DNA from: Clostridia bacterium
GTDB lineage: Bacteria > Bacillota > Clostridia > Christensenellales > Aristaeellaceae
Assembly (NCBI GenBank): GCA_017430225.1
Contig: JAFRNK010000029.1
Span: forward strand, 1-64,000
Reading direction: 5' to 3'
Length of the DNA: 64,000 nt
A program made the translations under genes and the position numbers. Of the stretch, positions 8,085 through 16,348 are shown one piece after another (the stretch's first letter is position 1; each line of letters starts with the position of its first letter). The notes beneath the pieces are model-generated. The model saw only the letters and a list, made by a program, of their open reading frames with translations, ran no database searches and was not told the DNA's origin.

Positions 8085-8747
8085 ATGCTGCTGACATGGA
8101 ACGGACACTCTGAATTTCTGCTGGAGAGCGCGGACGGCTACCGTGTGCTGACCGATCCGTTCGACGCGCACGTGGGCTATCCCATGCGCAGGGTCCGCGC
8201 GGATGCTGTCACGGTTTCCCACGGTCATGGAGACCACAGCTATACGGAAAAGGTGGAAGGGAAACCGTACATCTTCAACGCCGCGGGCGCGATCGGATTG
8301 AGCCCGTCGGTCAGGGTCGGCGCGGTAAACGCTTTCCATGACGACGCTGAGGGCACGAAGCGCGGGATGACGCTGCTGACGGTGATCGAAATGGACGGGC
8401 TCAGAATCGCACATTTGGGGGATCTCGGGACCGCGCTTAATGAAAGTCAGCTGGCGTTCCTGCATGACATCGACGTGCTTCTCATTCCCGTGGGCGGGTT
8501 CTATACCATTGACGCCGTTCAGGCGGCGGAAGCTGTGCGCCGGATCGCGCCGAAGGTGACGATCCCGATGCATTATAAGACCAGCTATAACAGCGGCTGG
8601 CCGATCAGCGAAGTCGGCCCGTTCTGGAAAGCGCTCGGCGTCGAACCGCCCGTCACGGTGCCAATACTGCGCATCACGAAGGAAGACGTCGAATGCTGCA
8701 GGCCCTTCTGCCAGTTCAGCGAACCGAAGCGGGAGGAGGCAAAATGA
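8085..8747 (+). CDS. Metallo-beta-lactamase-fold hydrolase (UPF0173-like)
   Basis: The 220-aa protein is a compact MBL-fold enzyme. It starts MLLTWNGHSEFLLES, has the metal motif SHGHGDHSY (residues 44-52), a histidine in NAFHDDAEGT, the LGDLG aspartate and the final histidine in IPMHYKT. UPF0173 enzymes bind two metals and hydrolyse an unknown substrate. The start is ATG 8085 after GAGAGGGGAG; a longer frame from 7944 overlaps the upstream gene and is not needed. It ends in an ATGA overlap with the next gene. Confidence 0.88.
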   Translation: MLLTWNGHSEFLLESADGYRVLTDPFDAHVGYPMRRVRADAVTVSHGHGDHSYTEKVEGKPYIFNAAGAIGLSPSVRVGAVNAFHDDAEGTKRGMTLLTVIEMDGLRIAHLGDLGTALNESQLAFLHDIDVLLIPVGGFYTIDAVQAAEAVRRIAPKVTIPMHYKTSYNSGWPISEVGPFWKALGVEPPVTVPILRITKEDVECCRPFCQFSEPKREEAK

Positions 8748-9220
8748 GGCGCAAGGACAGGGAAGTCACAGACCCGCAGGAGATATTTGATATCCTGAAA
8801 CGGTGCGATACCGTGCGTATCGCCGTTTATGGAGAAGAATATCCTTATATCGTTCCGGTATCTTTCGGCACGGAGATGATTGAGGGCAAAGCGGTCGTCT
8901 ATTTCCACTGCGCGAGGGAGGGCCTGAAGGTCGATCTGATCCGGGCAAATCCCCGTGTCTGTGTGGAGGGCGATATCTTCATCAAAATAGAACCGACGGA
9001 TCACGGGATCACGACGCGCTACGAGAGCGTGATCGGTTTCGGGGAATGCCGGTTCGTGGAAGATATGGATGAGATCGTTCACGGCCTCAAGGTGCTGACG
9101 GAACACTACGGTTATTACAATTATCCGCTTGAACGGTGCAGAGGGATCGAACATCTGTTCGTCGGCAAAATCGTGCTTGATGAAATGACCGGAAAGCGGA
9201 ACCTGCCGATCCACGGTTAA
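8744..9220 (+). CDS. Pyridoxamine 5'-phosphate oxidase-fold (NimA-like) flavoprotein
   Basis: The 158-aa split-barrel protein resembles the Nim/PNPOx-like family: MRRKDREVTDPQEI at the start, an early IAVYGEEYPYIVPVSFG strand pair, FHCAREGLKVDLIRANP for flavin contact and FGECRFVEDMDE. Members bind FMN or F420 and reduce small molecules such as nitroimidazoles; the substrate here is unknown. GGGAGGAGG at 8731-8739 selects ATG 8744, which overlaps the MBL stop. Its TAA overlaps the stop of the convergent minus-strand gene. Confidence 0.82.
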   Translation: MRRKDREVTDPQEIFDILKRCDTVRIAVYGEEYPYIVPVSFGTEMIEGKAVVYFHCAREGLKVDLIRANPRVCVEGDIFIKIEPTDHGITTRYESVIGFGECRFVEDMDEIVHGLKVLTEHYGYYNYPLERCRGIEHLFVGKIVLDEMTGKRNLPIHG

Positions 9221-9777
9221 AAACTCCCGTTCAGCAGAATGTCCGCGAAGTACTGCGCCTCGTTGTCCACAGCGCCGGCATTGCCGGCCATGTGGAGACT
9301 GTCTTTACCGAAGCACAGGTAGTAGGTTTCTGACGGATCAAAGCTGACGTATTCGACGAGCGGCTGGAAATCCGCCAGGGGATTGATCACCGGAATGCCA
9401 TACCGTATGCTGTCATCTTCCCACGCGCCGGATTCCGGTCTGAATCCGTCCGGACAGGGAGCGAACCAGTCACGGTAGGCTGTCATGTCTGAGGCGCGGA
9501 TGATGAACAGATCGGCCGAAGCCAAGGATGAACCGTCCAGCATCGCGTAAGTGAACGGGCGTACCTGCACCATGCGGATTCCGCCGCGCTTCAGATTGTC
9601 CAGCCTGGTCGCGAGTTCTGCGGCGCCGGGAGTTTCAGCGTCAATATAGACAGCGATCTTGTGGGCGGGGTCAGTATCCGTGATCCGAGTAAACACGAAA
9701 CCCCAGATAAGCCCGCTCGCCATCAGCCAGATGATCAGCAGCGGGATCTGGCGGAGGATCCTTCTGATATTACTCAT
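9217..9777 (-). CDS. Uncharacterised single-pass membrane protein
   Basis: 186 aa with one N-terminal membrane helix (about residues 9-28, LLIIWLMASGLIWGFVF) and an extracytoplasmic region. I recognise no family. MSNIRRIL at 9777 is preferred because the longer frame to 9840 runs into the upstream gene, which it already overlaps by 8 nt. With the 9770-10255 gene it forms a two-gene membrane-protein unit; its stop overlaps that of the convergent flavoprotein gene. Confidence 0.7.
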   Translation of the reverse strand: MSNIRRILRQIPLLIIWLMASGLIWGFVFTRITDTDPAHKIAVYIDAETPGAAELATRLDNLKRGGIRMVQVRPFTYAMLDGSSLASADLFIIRASDMTAYRDWFAPCPDGFRPESGAWEDDSIRYGIPVINPLADFQPLVEYVSFDPSETYYLCFGKDSLHMAGNAGAVDNEAQYFADILLNGSF

Positions 9778-10255
9778 GGTACACCTCGAATGCGGTGATG
9801 AAAGTGCCCCTGCACTGCACACGCAGTTTCGTACCGTCATCCGGCAGCAGGTGCGCCTTGCGGGCGTCTACGTTCAGGGTCAGCGCTTCGTCGCCCTGCT
9901 GGAGCCGGATCTTCTGCACGACGATGCTCCCGGGGATCTGAAAGAGTTTCCCGGTTTTCCTGATGGTGCCCGCGTATTCCGCGGCCTCGGCGCCGCTGAT
10001 ATGCTGAATGTGCCTGGCGGTGCCCATGAGCGGACGGTAGCCGACATTCAAGAACAGGATAGCGGCCCAGCCTGCGGCTGTGCTTACGGCGATGATCTCA
10101 AAAAGCCGGCGCGGCGTGTTGTTTGGACGGACACCGAAGCAAAGCAGGACGCATACGCACAGGCCCGCCACGGCCAGGATCAGCGCTACGGTGCGGTACA
10201 GGCGTGCGCGGCGGCTCAGAGTGGCTGCTTCCTCGGGAGAATAAAGTGGGGTCAT
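9770..10255 (-). CDS. Uncharacterised two-helix membrane protein
   Basis: 161 aa with two predicted helices (about residues 21-42 and 52-72) and a soluble beta-rich C-terminal region (about 85-160) that looks like a small barrel. No family recognised. AGGAGGG (10262-10267 on the plus strand) precedes ATG 10255. It is the first gene of a minus-strand pair driven by a good promoter at 10323-10351. Confidence 0.72.
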   Translation of the reverse strand: MTPLYSPEEAATLSRRARLYRTVALILAVAGLCVCVLLCFGVRPNNTPRRLFEIIAVSTAAGWAAILFLNVGYRPLMGTARHIQHISGAEAAEYAGTIRKTGKLFQIPGSIVVQKIRLQQGDEALTLNVDARKAHLLPDDGTKLRVQCRGTFITAFEVYHE

Positions 10256-10322
10256 GTTCAACCCTCCTGCTTCACGGTTGATTGGAAAACTGCTTGATGG
10301 TAAAAGTTCCTGACTGCTGCAA

Positions 10323-10351
10323 ATTATAGCCGGCTTTTCGTTTGAAAGCAA
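10323..10351 (-). promoter_or_regulatory. Promoter of the minus-strand membrane-protein pair
   Basis: On the minus strand TTGCTT (10346-10351), 17 nt, TATAAT (10323-10328). Confidence 0.7.
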
Positions 10352-10374
10352 TAAAGAAACAGAATTGTAATATC

Positions 10375-10404
10375 TTTGTTACAAAAAATTAAATTTTTGT
10401 TACA
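10375..10404 (+). promoter_or_regulatory. Direct repeats TTTGTTACA, 21-bp period, possible operator
   Basis: TTTGTTACA occurs at 10375-10383 and again at 10396-10404, exactly two helical turns apart, between the divergent promoters at 10323-10351 and 10414-10442. This layout is typical of a dimeric activator site such as a response regulator. Confidence 0.45.
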
Positions 10405-10413
10405 TCGAAATGA

Positions 10414-10442
10414 TTGCGTTTCTATGTGGTTTATGGTATGAT
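10414..10442 (+). promoter_or_regulatory. Promoter of the SH3b protein genes
   Basis: TTGCGT (10414-10419), 17-nt spacer, TATGAT (10437-10442) with an upstream TGG that makes it an extended -10. Confidence 0.65.
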
Positions 10443-10507
10443 AACAGCTGTAGGAAACTAACTAGATGGTGAATCATCAACCGATTATTGAGATGGAGGT
10501 GTTGGCG

Positions 10508-10999
10508 ATGAAGCGTCTTATTTCAGTAGTTGCCCTGCTGCTGGTCCTGATGACCCTGATTGCCGTGCTGCCGGCTGCCGCGTCAGCTGAAACGAAATTG
10601 CGTGTAACAGCCAGTTGGCTGCGCCTGCGCTCCGGTCCGGGCACGGAGTATAAAATCCTGAACAAGTACAAGGCCGGATCGATCGTGACGGTCCTGACCA
10701 CAAAGACAGACAAACACTGGTACTATGTGAAGACGTCCAAAGGCCAGACCGGATGGATGTACAAGGGCTATCTTTCCGCGACCAACGACACGCCGGCGCC
10801 CGCCAGGAACGCGAACGGCTCTGCGGTGGCCAAGCGGAACGTGAACCTGAGGACCGGCCCCGGAAAAAAGTATGACGTCATCCAGCTGCTGCCGGCTGGG
10901 CAGACGATGACCATCGTCGGTAAGACGGGGACCTGGTACAAGGTCATCGCCGGTAAGCAGACTGGTTACGTGATGAAGAGCCTGATCAAGATCAAATAA
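10508..10999 (+). CDS. Secreted protein with two SH3b domains
   Basis: 163 aa: signal peptide to about residue 28 (ending AAASAE), then two bacterial SH3 repeats. The first has WLRLRSGPGTEYKIL and GQTGWMYKGYL; the second has VNLRTGPGKKYDVI and KQTGYVMKSLI. SH3b domains bind cell-wall peptide stems or link modules; with no catalytic domain here this is probably a wall-associated binding protein. GGAGGTG at 10495-10501 supports ATG 10508. A second SH3-type gene follows 43 nt later without a terminator between. Confidence 0.88.
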   Translation: MKRLISVVALLLVLMTLIAVLPAAASAETKLRVTASWLRLRSGPGTEYKILNKYKAGSIVTVLTTKTDKHWYYVKTSKGQTGWMYKGYLSATNDTPAPARNANGSAVAKRNVNLRTGPGKKYDVIQLLPAGQTMTIVGKTGTWYKVIAGKQTGYVMKSLIKIK

Positions 11000-11042
11000 T
11001 TCCCCGCTGTCGTATGGACAAGCGGTCAAAGGAGGTAAAACC

Positions 11043-11990
11043 ATGCTGAAAACCCGTTTAATGTCTCTGCTCATGTGCGTGCTGCTCCTCGCGAGCTGCG
11101 TTGCAATCGCGGAGTCTGTCCCCGTCGCGCCGGAATTCGTTGCCGGGAAAATGATGGCTTATGTGATCAATAACGACGGCGCAGCGGTCTACGAGGATGT
11201 ATTCGCCCATGACGCGGACCTCGAGCCCGTGGAGACGATCGCTTACGGCACCGAAATTCAGATCCAGTCGCTGGGATTGGGCTATTGCAGGCTGCACAGT
11301 GAGGACAAGGAAGTGCGTTATGTGCGCACCAGAGACCTGTCATTCAGCGATGAGCCCTTTGAAAACCAGCTGGCGATCGTTTTCCTGAAGCGTTCCAACA
11401 AGCTGCCGCTGCATAAGACAGAAAGCGCGAAGTCCAAAACGATCACGAATGTGCCCGATGGGTCCTATGTCATCGTTCTGGAAAAGGGCGATACCTTCTC
11501 CCACGTCCTGTACGGGAAGTATGAAGGCTATCTGCAGAACAGCTATCTCTCTTTCCGCGTCGCGTGGCAGGGGGATATCTTCCAGGCTGAGCTCCGCGAT
11601 CCCGAGAAGCCGAAGCGTCACACCACGGTCAACTTGCGTTCCGCGGACTCCGCGAACGGCAAAAAGGTAGCTGTCGTGCCGACCTGGAACAAAAAGGCGA
11701 AGGCGAATACGATCCTGACTGTCCTGCAGCTCAAAGGCGATTGGGCGGAAGTTGAGACCGAGAAGGACGGAAAGGGCATCCACGGCTATCTGAAGGCGGA
11801 CTGGGTCGAGGCGATCCAGCCTGTTCCGAAGGAGGAGGCCTCGGAAACGGCTGAGGAACCTGCCCAGGAGGACCTCGAGCTGAAGGAAGGCGCCGCCAAT
11901 GATAGCGTTGAGCTTCAGGATGACGAAGAAGAGCCTGCCAAGGCTGAAGACACCGAGCTGGCTCCCGAATGGGAGGAAGGCGGGGAATAA
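11043..11990 (+). CDS. Exported SH3-like protein with acidic tail, possible lipoprotein
   Basis: 315 aa. The N-terminus has a signal peptide with LASC near residue 20, a fair lipobox, although a signal peptidase I site (AIAES) is also possible. Three SH3-like segments follow, the clearest around residues 110-175 (KLPLHKTESAKSKTITNVP, GKYEGYLQNSYL) and 195-260 (VNLRSADSANGKKV). The last about 50 residues are very rich in Glu/Asp. It is probably cotranscribed with the preceding SH3b gene; a strong terminator follows. Confidence 0.82.
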   Translation: MLKTRLMSLLMCVLLLASCVAIAESVPVAPEFVAGKMMAYVINNDGAAVYEDVFAHDADLEPVETIAYGTEIQIQSLGLGYCRLHSEDKEVRYVRTRDLSFSDEPFENQLAIVFLKRSNKLPLHKTESAKSKTITNVPDGSYVIVLEKGDTFSHVLYGKYEGYLQNSYLSFRVAWQGDIFQAELRDPEKPKRHTTVNLRSADSANGKKVAVVPTWNKKAKANTILTVLQLKGDWAEVETEKDGKGIHGYLKADWVEAIQPVPKEEASETAEEPAQEDLELKEGAANDSVELQDDEEEPAKAEDTELAPEWEEGGE

Positions 11991-12002
11991 ACCTGACGCC
12001 AG

Positions 12003-12037
12003 GAGCCGATTGGCGGATTGCCAGTCGGCTCTTTTTT
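12003..12037 (+). terminator. Rho-independent terminator
   Basis: GAGCCGATTGGC (12003-12014) pairs with GCCAGTCGGCTC (12020-12031) with one wobble, followed by six T. Confidence 0.87.
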
Positions 12038-12045
12038 GCATCATA

Positions 12046-13581
12046 ATGGATTGCAGCGTTTTATTGGATATGTCTGATCACGAAATCAATGACAATCGTC
12101 TTCCTGAAAAGGCAGGCTCATATCGCTCCGGCCAAAGCGTTTTTGCCGCGATCGACCTGAAGAGCTTCTACGCGTCTGTGGAATGCGTGGAGCGTGGGCT
12201 CGATCCGTTGAAAGCGCTGCTGGTGGTCGCTGACGAATCCAGGACAGAGAAGACGATCTGCCTGGCGGTTTCGCCTGCGCTTAAAGCATACGGGCTGCCC
12301 GGGCGCTGCCGTCTGTTTGAAGTCGTCGAAAAAGCGCGTCAGGTGAAGCGGCAGACGGGGAAAGACCTGGAATACCTTGTGGCGCCTCCGCGGATGCGCC
12401 TTTACATGGATTACAGCGCGCGGATCTACGAGAAGGTTTACCTCCGGTTCGTATCCCCGGAGGATATCCACGTATACAGCGTCGACGAGGTCATGATCGA
12501 CCTGACCAAGTACCTGAAACTGTATAAAACCGACGCGCACGACCTGGTGCGGCGCATCATCCGTGAAATCCTGAAGGAAACGGGCATCACCGCGACGGCG
12601 GGAATCGGCACGAATCTGTATCTGGCGAAGGTTGCCATGGACATCGTCGCCAAGCACGTGCCTGCAGACCGGGACGGTGTGCGCATCGCGGAGTTGGACG
12701 AACGCAGCTATCGTGAACGTCTGTGGCAGCACCAGCCGATTACTTCTTTCTGGCGCGTCGGCAGGGGAATCGCCGAGCGTCTCAAACGCTACGGCTGTGT
12801 AACGATGGGAGATGTGGCGCGGCTGAGCCTGAACGGACAGGATCTTCTGTACAAGGAATTCGGGGTGGACGCGGAGCTGCTGATCGACCACGCCTGGGGC
12901 GTTGAGTCCTGTATGATGGCGGATATCAAGTCCTACCGGCCTTCCACCAGCTCGCTGAGCGTAGGACAAGTGCTGGCCATGCCCTATCCTGCGGACAAGG
13001 CGCGGATCGTGGTCAGCGAGATGGCGGAGCAGCTGGCGCTCGAGCTGTTTGATAAGCGGCTCAAAGCGTCCAGCGTGACGCTGACCATCATCTATGACCC
13101 CGAAAACATTGAGCGGAAACGCTGGACAGGCCCGGTCGTAAAGGACTATTACCAGCGTACAGTGCCCAAGGAAGCACATGGCTCCCAGAACCTGACTGAC
13201 GTCGGCGGCGCGCCGATCTATACGAATTCCGTCAGCAAGATCATCGATGCCGTGCTGCAGGTATATGACCGCACGGTCGAACCTTCCCTCACGGTGCGGC
13301 GCATGTACCTGGTACTTAACAATACTGTCTGGGAGGACGCTCCCCAGGCCAATATGCCGAGGCAGCTTGACCTGTTCACGGACGAAAGGATGCTGATGAA
13401 GGAGCGTGACGCGATGAAGCGCGAGCAGAGCATGCAGGAGGCGCTCCTCAACATCAAGAAAAAGTATGGCAAGAACGCGATCCTGCGTGGCATCAGCTAT
13501 CAGGATGGCGCGACCGCGCGGGAGCGCAACCGCCAGATCGGCGGGCACGCGAGCGGGATGGACGAAGGGGGAACACCATGA
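12046..13581 (+). CDS. Y-family DNA polymerase (UvrX/YqjW-like)
   Basis: About 511 aa. The catalytic palm motifs are present: FAAIDLKSFYASVE, containing the first Asp, and YSVDEVMIDL, with the second acidic pair. The little finger region follows, and a beta-clamp-binding motif, QLDLF, lies near the C-terminus (MPRQLDLFTDE). This class does translesion synthesis and is commonly paired with YolD, as here. The start is uncertain: ATG 12046 and ATG 12070 are in frame, neither with a clear RBS, and the upstream terminator ends at 12037. I see no LexA GAACNNNNGTTC box upstream. ATGA overlap with the yolD-like gene. Confidence 0.92.
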   Translation: MDCSVLLDMSDHEINDNRLPEKAGSYRSGQSVFAAIDLKSFYASVECVERGLDPLKALLVVADESRTEKTICLAVSPALKAYGLPGRCRLFEVVEKARQVKRQTGKDLEYLVAPPRMRLYMDYSARIYEKVYLRFVSPEDIHVYSVDEVMIDLTKYLKLYKTDAHDLVRRIIREILKETGITATAGIGTNLYLAKVAMDIVAKHVPADRDGVRIAELDERSYRERLWQHQPITSFWRVGRGIAERLKRYGCVTMGDVARLSLNGQDLLYKEFGVDAELLIDHAWGVESCMMADIKSYRPSTSSLSVGQVLAMPYPADKARIVVSEMAEQLALELFDKRLKASSVTLTIIYDPENIERKRWTGPVVKDYYQRTVPKEAHGSQNLTDVGGAPIYTNSVSKIIDAVLQVYDRTVEPSLTVRRMYLVLNNTVWEDAPQANMPRQLDLFTDERMLMKERDAMKREQSMQEALLNIKKKYGKNAILRGISYQDGATARERNRQIGGHASGMDEGGTP

Positions 13582-14006
13582 AGCCGTATGAGGATATGCT
13601 GGATCTTGAGCGTCCCCTTTCGCCCAAGCATCCCCCGATGCCGCGCGCGGAGCGTGCCAAGCAGTTTATGCCGTTCGCGTCCCTGCGCGGGTTCGGCGAC
13701 GTGATCACTGACCGCGAAACGATTCGCGTCCCGCGCCGCCTGCTGAGTGAGGACGAGCGGGAGACGATGGACGCGAGGCTCAGGGAAATCGCAGCAGCGC
13801 TTGCGAATGGTGAACATCCTATGATCAGCTTGTCTTTGTTCACAAAAGATCCGATCCGTTCAGAAGGTCCGGAGGAATTGGGAACATATGAGCAGATTAC
13901 CGGACATGCCGAGAAGATCCGCTCTGCCGAACGCGAACTTAAAGTGGATGGGGTGTACTATCCGCTGGACAGGGTAGATGAAATCAGAATGACGGATAAT
14001 GGATGA
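13578..14006 (+). CDS. YolD-like protein
   Basis: 142 aa with the YolD-like core RAERAKQFMPFASLRGFGDVI followed by a charged helix and short beta segments. YolD-like proteins are nearly always encoded with UvrX/YqjW-type Y-family polymerases and are thought to act as a UmuD-like or accessory partner. The start overlaps the polymerase stop by four bases, so the two are translationally coupled. Confidence 0.88.
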   Translation: MKPYEDMLDLERPLSPKHPPMPRAERAKQFMPFASLRGFGDVITDRETIRVPRRLLSEDERETMDARLREIAAALANGEHPMISLSLFTKDPIRSEGPEELGTYEQITGHAEKIRSAERELKVDGVYYPLDRVDEIRMTDNG

Positions 14007-14011
14007 TGCGG

Positions 14012-14040
14012 TTGACAGGTGCTACCAAACGCAGTATGAT
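14012..14040 (+). promoter_or_regulatory. Promoter of the CAP-domain gene
   Basis: TTGACA (14012-14017), 17-nt spacer, TATGAT (14035-14040). Confidence 0.75.
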
Positions 14041-14072
14041 CGGTCAGGACGTTATTATCCAAGGAGGAAACC

Positions 14073-16100
14073 ATGGTCAGAAGATATGTTGATAAAACAG
14101 GAGCGGCATTGAACGAAGCGGTAATTGTCAGAATTGCATTAGTGATACTGGCAGTATTGGTTTCTTTCAGTTCTGCATACGGGTTATTCCGGTCGACTGC
14201 AGTTGCTGATTCATCAGATATCATGACGATTGAGCTTGACGGTGAGTTTATCATTGATTCGACAAGACAGATGTTGAATAATATCAATGATTTACGTGCC
14301 AATGATGCATGGTACTGGAATTCGTCGGATACGGAAAAAGTCTATCCTGCAAACCTGGTGCCTCTTGAATATGACTACGGTCTTGAGCGCGTTGCCATGC
14401 AGCGCGCAGCGGAGTTGGCTGTCTATTATGATCATACAAGGCCCAATGGAGAATCCTGCTTTACAGCTTTTCCTAACGAGGTGATGGGTGTAGGGGAAAA
14501 CATTGCGGCTGGATACAATACACCAGATAGTGTTTTCGTTGCGTGGGCAGAAGCCGATGAGCCCTATAATGGCCAGGGACACCGCCGCAATATGCTTGAT
14601 GAAGGCTTTACAACGGTCGGTATCGGATGCTTTGAGTATAATGGATATCGGTATTGGGCGCAGGAGTTTGGAAGCAACCACACGACTGCTGCAACAAATC
14701 CGCTCATACCGCCTGTCAGTATTGACGTATCGAAGGATATGATCACCGATATAACAATTGGTGACCAGATTACGCTGTTCAAAGGTCATGCTGTTAATAT
14801 TCCTGATGTTAGTGTTTCTTTTGTGGGAAAGTATATACCAGGCTCGATAATCCGATTCCCTGTTAGCGAAGAAAACTGCCGTATCGCCGATGCATCTGTA
14901 GCAGACATCGCTGACGGAAGAATAGTTGGGCTTGCTGTTGGTGAAACGGTTCTTACGGTAACGTTCCGCGATATGACATTGTCCGCGGTCATCTCTGTCG
15001 TAGAGGACCAGGCGATACCGCTTCAATTAGATACTACCAGGAATGTCAGTATACCTGCGGGCGAGACAGTTTATTTCAGCTTTACACCTAATGAAACAGG
15101 TGTATATGTCTTCTACTCATCCGGCGACAAGGATACCTGCGGCATTCTATACAACAGTGATAAGACTGTTCTTCTTGATGATGATGATGGCGGAGAAAAC
15201 TATAACTTTTCGATATCGAGCGAATTGACGGCCAATACATTGTATTATTATGGCGTTAGACTGTATTCTCCTGATATAACCGCATCTGTCAGCGTCACGC
15301 TTAAGAAGGATGATACTATGGTGTCTTCCGGTTTTGCTTATAAATTGCTGGATGACGGTACAGCAAGTATAACGGGTTGTTCATTATCCGGAGATATTGT
15401 GATTCCAAGCGCATTGGACGGGTATACAGTCACCAACCTGGCATCCAGGCTTTTCTATGGAAAGTCTGATATTTCTTCGGTCACCCTTCCCGCGTCTGTT
15501 ACCTACTTTGGTACCAATCAGAATGACAATGACTGGGACTATGTATTCTCTTACTGCTTTGATCTGAAGAATATTTTTGTAGACAATGGAAACCCGGTAT
15601 TCAAATCTGTTGATGGTGTATTGTACAGCAAGGATGGAAGCAAACTGATCAACTACCCTTGCAACCATGATAGTGAAATCTATCATGTTGATGCTTCGAC
15701 GCTTTGCTGCACATCCTTTGCCAGCTGCCGGAATCTGCGTTGCCTTTTCCTGGATAACTCAGATACGATTTGGTATACTTACACGTTTTACAATACGGAT
15801 AATGTGACGGTATTCTACAAAGAGGGTGGCAGAACCGCACAGAAAGTATCCGGCGATACTGCTTCAAGCTGTACGTTTGCCAGCGTCAGAAATATTGCAG
15901 AGCTTCCAAGTCACCTGGAACGCATTGAGACGCAGGCATTCCAGAACACTGATTTGCGGTACATTCGCATCCCGGGCAGTTGCGAAAGGATCGAAACCGG
16001 CGCGTTTACTGGCTCAAATCTGGTGTATGTCAGCGTTGACGATTCAACAGTGATTGAAGACGGCGCTTTTGACACTGCTGTAGTAGTTGAGAGAAGATAG
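14073..16100 (+). CDS. Secreted CAP (SCP-like) domain protein with Ig-like, PPC-like and LRR modules
   Basis: 675 aa. A membrane or signal helix (about residues 18-40) is followed by a CAP domain (about 65-205) with the expected YDHTRP histidine, GENIAAG glutamate, GHRRNML and YWAQEFG motifs. Then come an Ig-like Big_2 stretch (about 230-310), a PPC-like beta domain (about 315-415) and BspA-type LRR_5 repeats to the end (SISSVTLPASVTYF, ETQAFQNTDLRYIRIPGS). CAP proteins are extracellular and some bind sterols or cleave peptides; this assembly suggests a surface adhesin-like role (inference). It is visibly more AT-rich than its neighbours and uses A/T-ending codons, which suggests transfer. 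AGGAGG at 14061-14066 supports the start. Confidence 0.87.
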   Translation: MVRRYVDKTGAALNEAVIVRIALVILAVLVSFSSAYGLFRSTAVADSSDIMTIELDGEFIIDSTRQMLNNINDLRANDAWYWNSSDTEKVYPANLVPLEYDYGLERVAMQRAAELAVYYDHTRPNGESCFTAFPNEVMGVGENIAAGYNTPDSVFVAWAEADEPYNGQGHRRNMLDEGFTTVGIGCFEYNGYRYWAQEFGSNHTTAATNPLIPPVSIDVSKDMITDITIGDQITLFKGHAVNIPDVSVSFVGKYIPGSIIRFPVSEENCRIADASVADIADGRIVGLAVGETVLTVTFRDMTLSAVISVVEDQAIPLQLDTTRNVSIPAGETVYFSFTPNETGVYVFYSSGDKDTCGILYNSDKTVLLDDDDGGENYNFSISSELTANTLYYYGVRLYSPDITASVSVTLKKDDTMVSSGFAYKLLDDGTASITGCSLSGDIVIPSALDGYTVTNLASRLFYGKSDISSVTLPASVTYFGTNQNDNDWDYVFSYCFDLKNIFVDNGNPVFKSVDGVLYSKDGSKLINYPCNHDSEIYHVDASTLCCTSFASCRNLRCLFLDNSDTIWYTYTFYNTDNVTVFYKEGGRTAQKVSGDTASSCTFASVRNIAELPSHLERIETQAFQNTDLRYIRIPGSCERIETGAFTGSNLVYVSVDDSTVIEDGAFDTAVVVERR

Positions 16101-16138
16101 CGGAGTGCTTCAATAATGTACAGATTTCTGATTCTCCA

Positions 16139-16166
16139 TTGACACAGTAATAAATCGTGCTATAAT
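16139..16166 (+). promoter_or_regulatory. Promoter of the TPP-riboswitch operon
   Basis: Consensus TTGACA (16139-16144) and TATAAT (16161-16166) with a 16-nt spacer. Transcription should start near 16173, just before the aptamer. Confidence 0.87.
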
Positions 16167-16173
16167 ACGTTTG

Positions 16174-16260
16174 TCCGCTGGGGGCGTCGCGACTGTGTAC
16201 AGTCCGGCTGAGATTGCACCCTTGGAACCTGTGTAGGTCATCCTACCGTAGGGAAGCGGC
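16174..16260 (+). ncRNA. TPP riboswitch (THI element)
   Basis: The conserved blocks are present in order: GGGGGCG in the 5' arm, CGGCTGAGA, CACCCTTGGAACCTG and CCGTAGGGAAGC. Outer stem P1 pairs CCGCT (16175-16179) with AGCGG (16255-16259). It binds thiamine pyrophosphate and is followed by a terminator hairpin, then thiT, fitting off-regulation by transcription termination. Confidence 0.95.
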
Positions 16261-16283
16261 AATCGGCTGACTGAGCTGACTGT

Positions 16284-16313
16284 CCTCCCTGCGTTTGGCA
16301 GGGAGGTTTTCTC
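16284..16313 (+). terminator. Riboswitch expression-platform terminator
   Basis: CCTCCCTGC (16284-16292) pairs with GCAGGGAGG (16298-16306), followed by TTTTCTC. It lies between aptamer and thiT RBS, so it is likely the ligand-controlled terminator. Confidence 0.8.
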
Positions 16314-16348
16314 ATATCCTGCGGAATATATTTTCAGGAGGCTGTGAT

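Noticed and set aside
12038..12075. LexA-type SOS box before the polymerase gene
   Set aside because: No GAACNNNNGTTC pattern found in the region.
12118..13548. 476-aa minus-strand ORF opposite the Y-family polymerase
   Set aside because: The plus strand has all polymerase motifs, including the clamp-binding motif.
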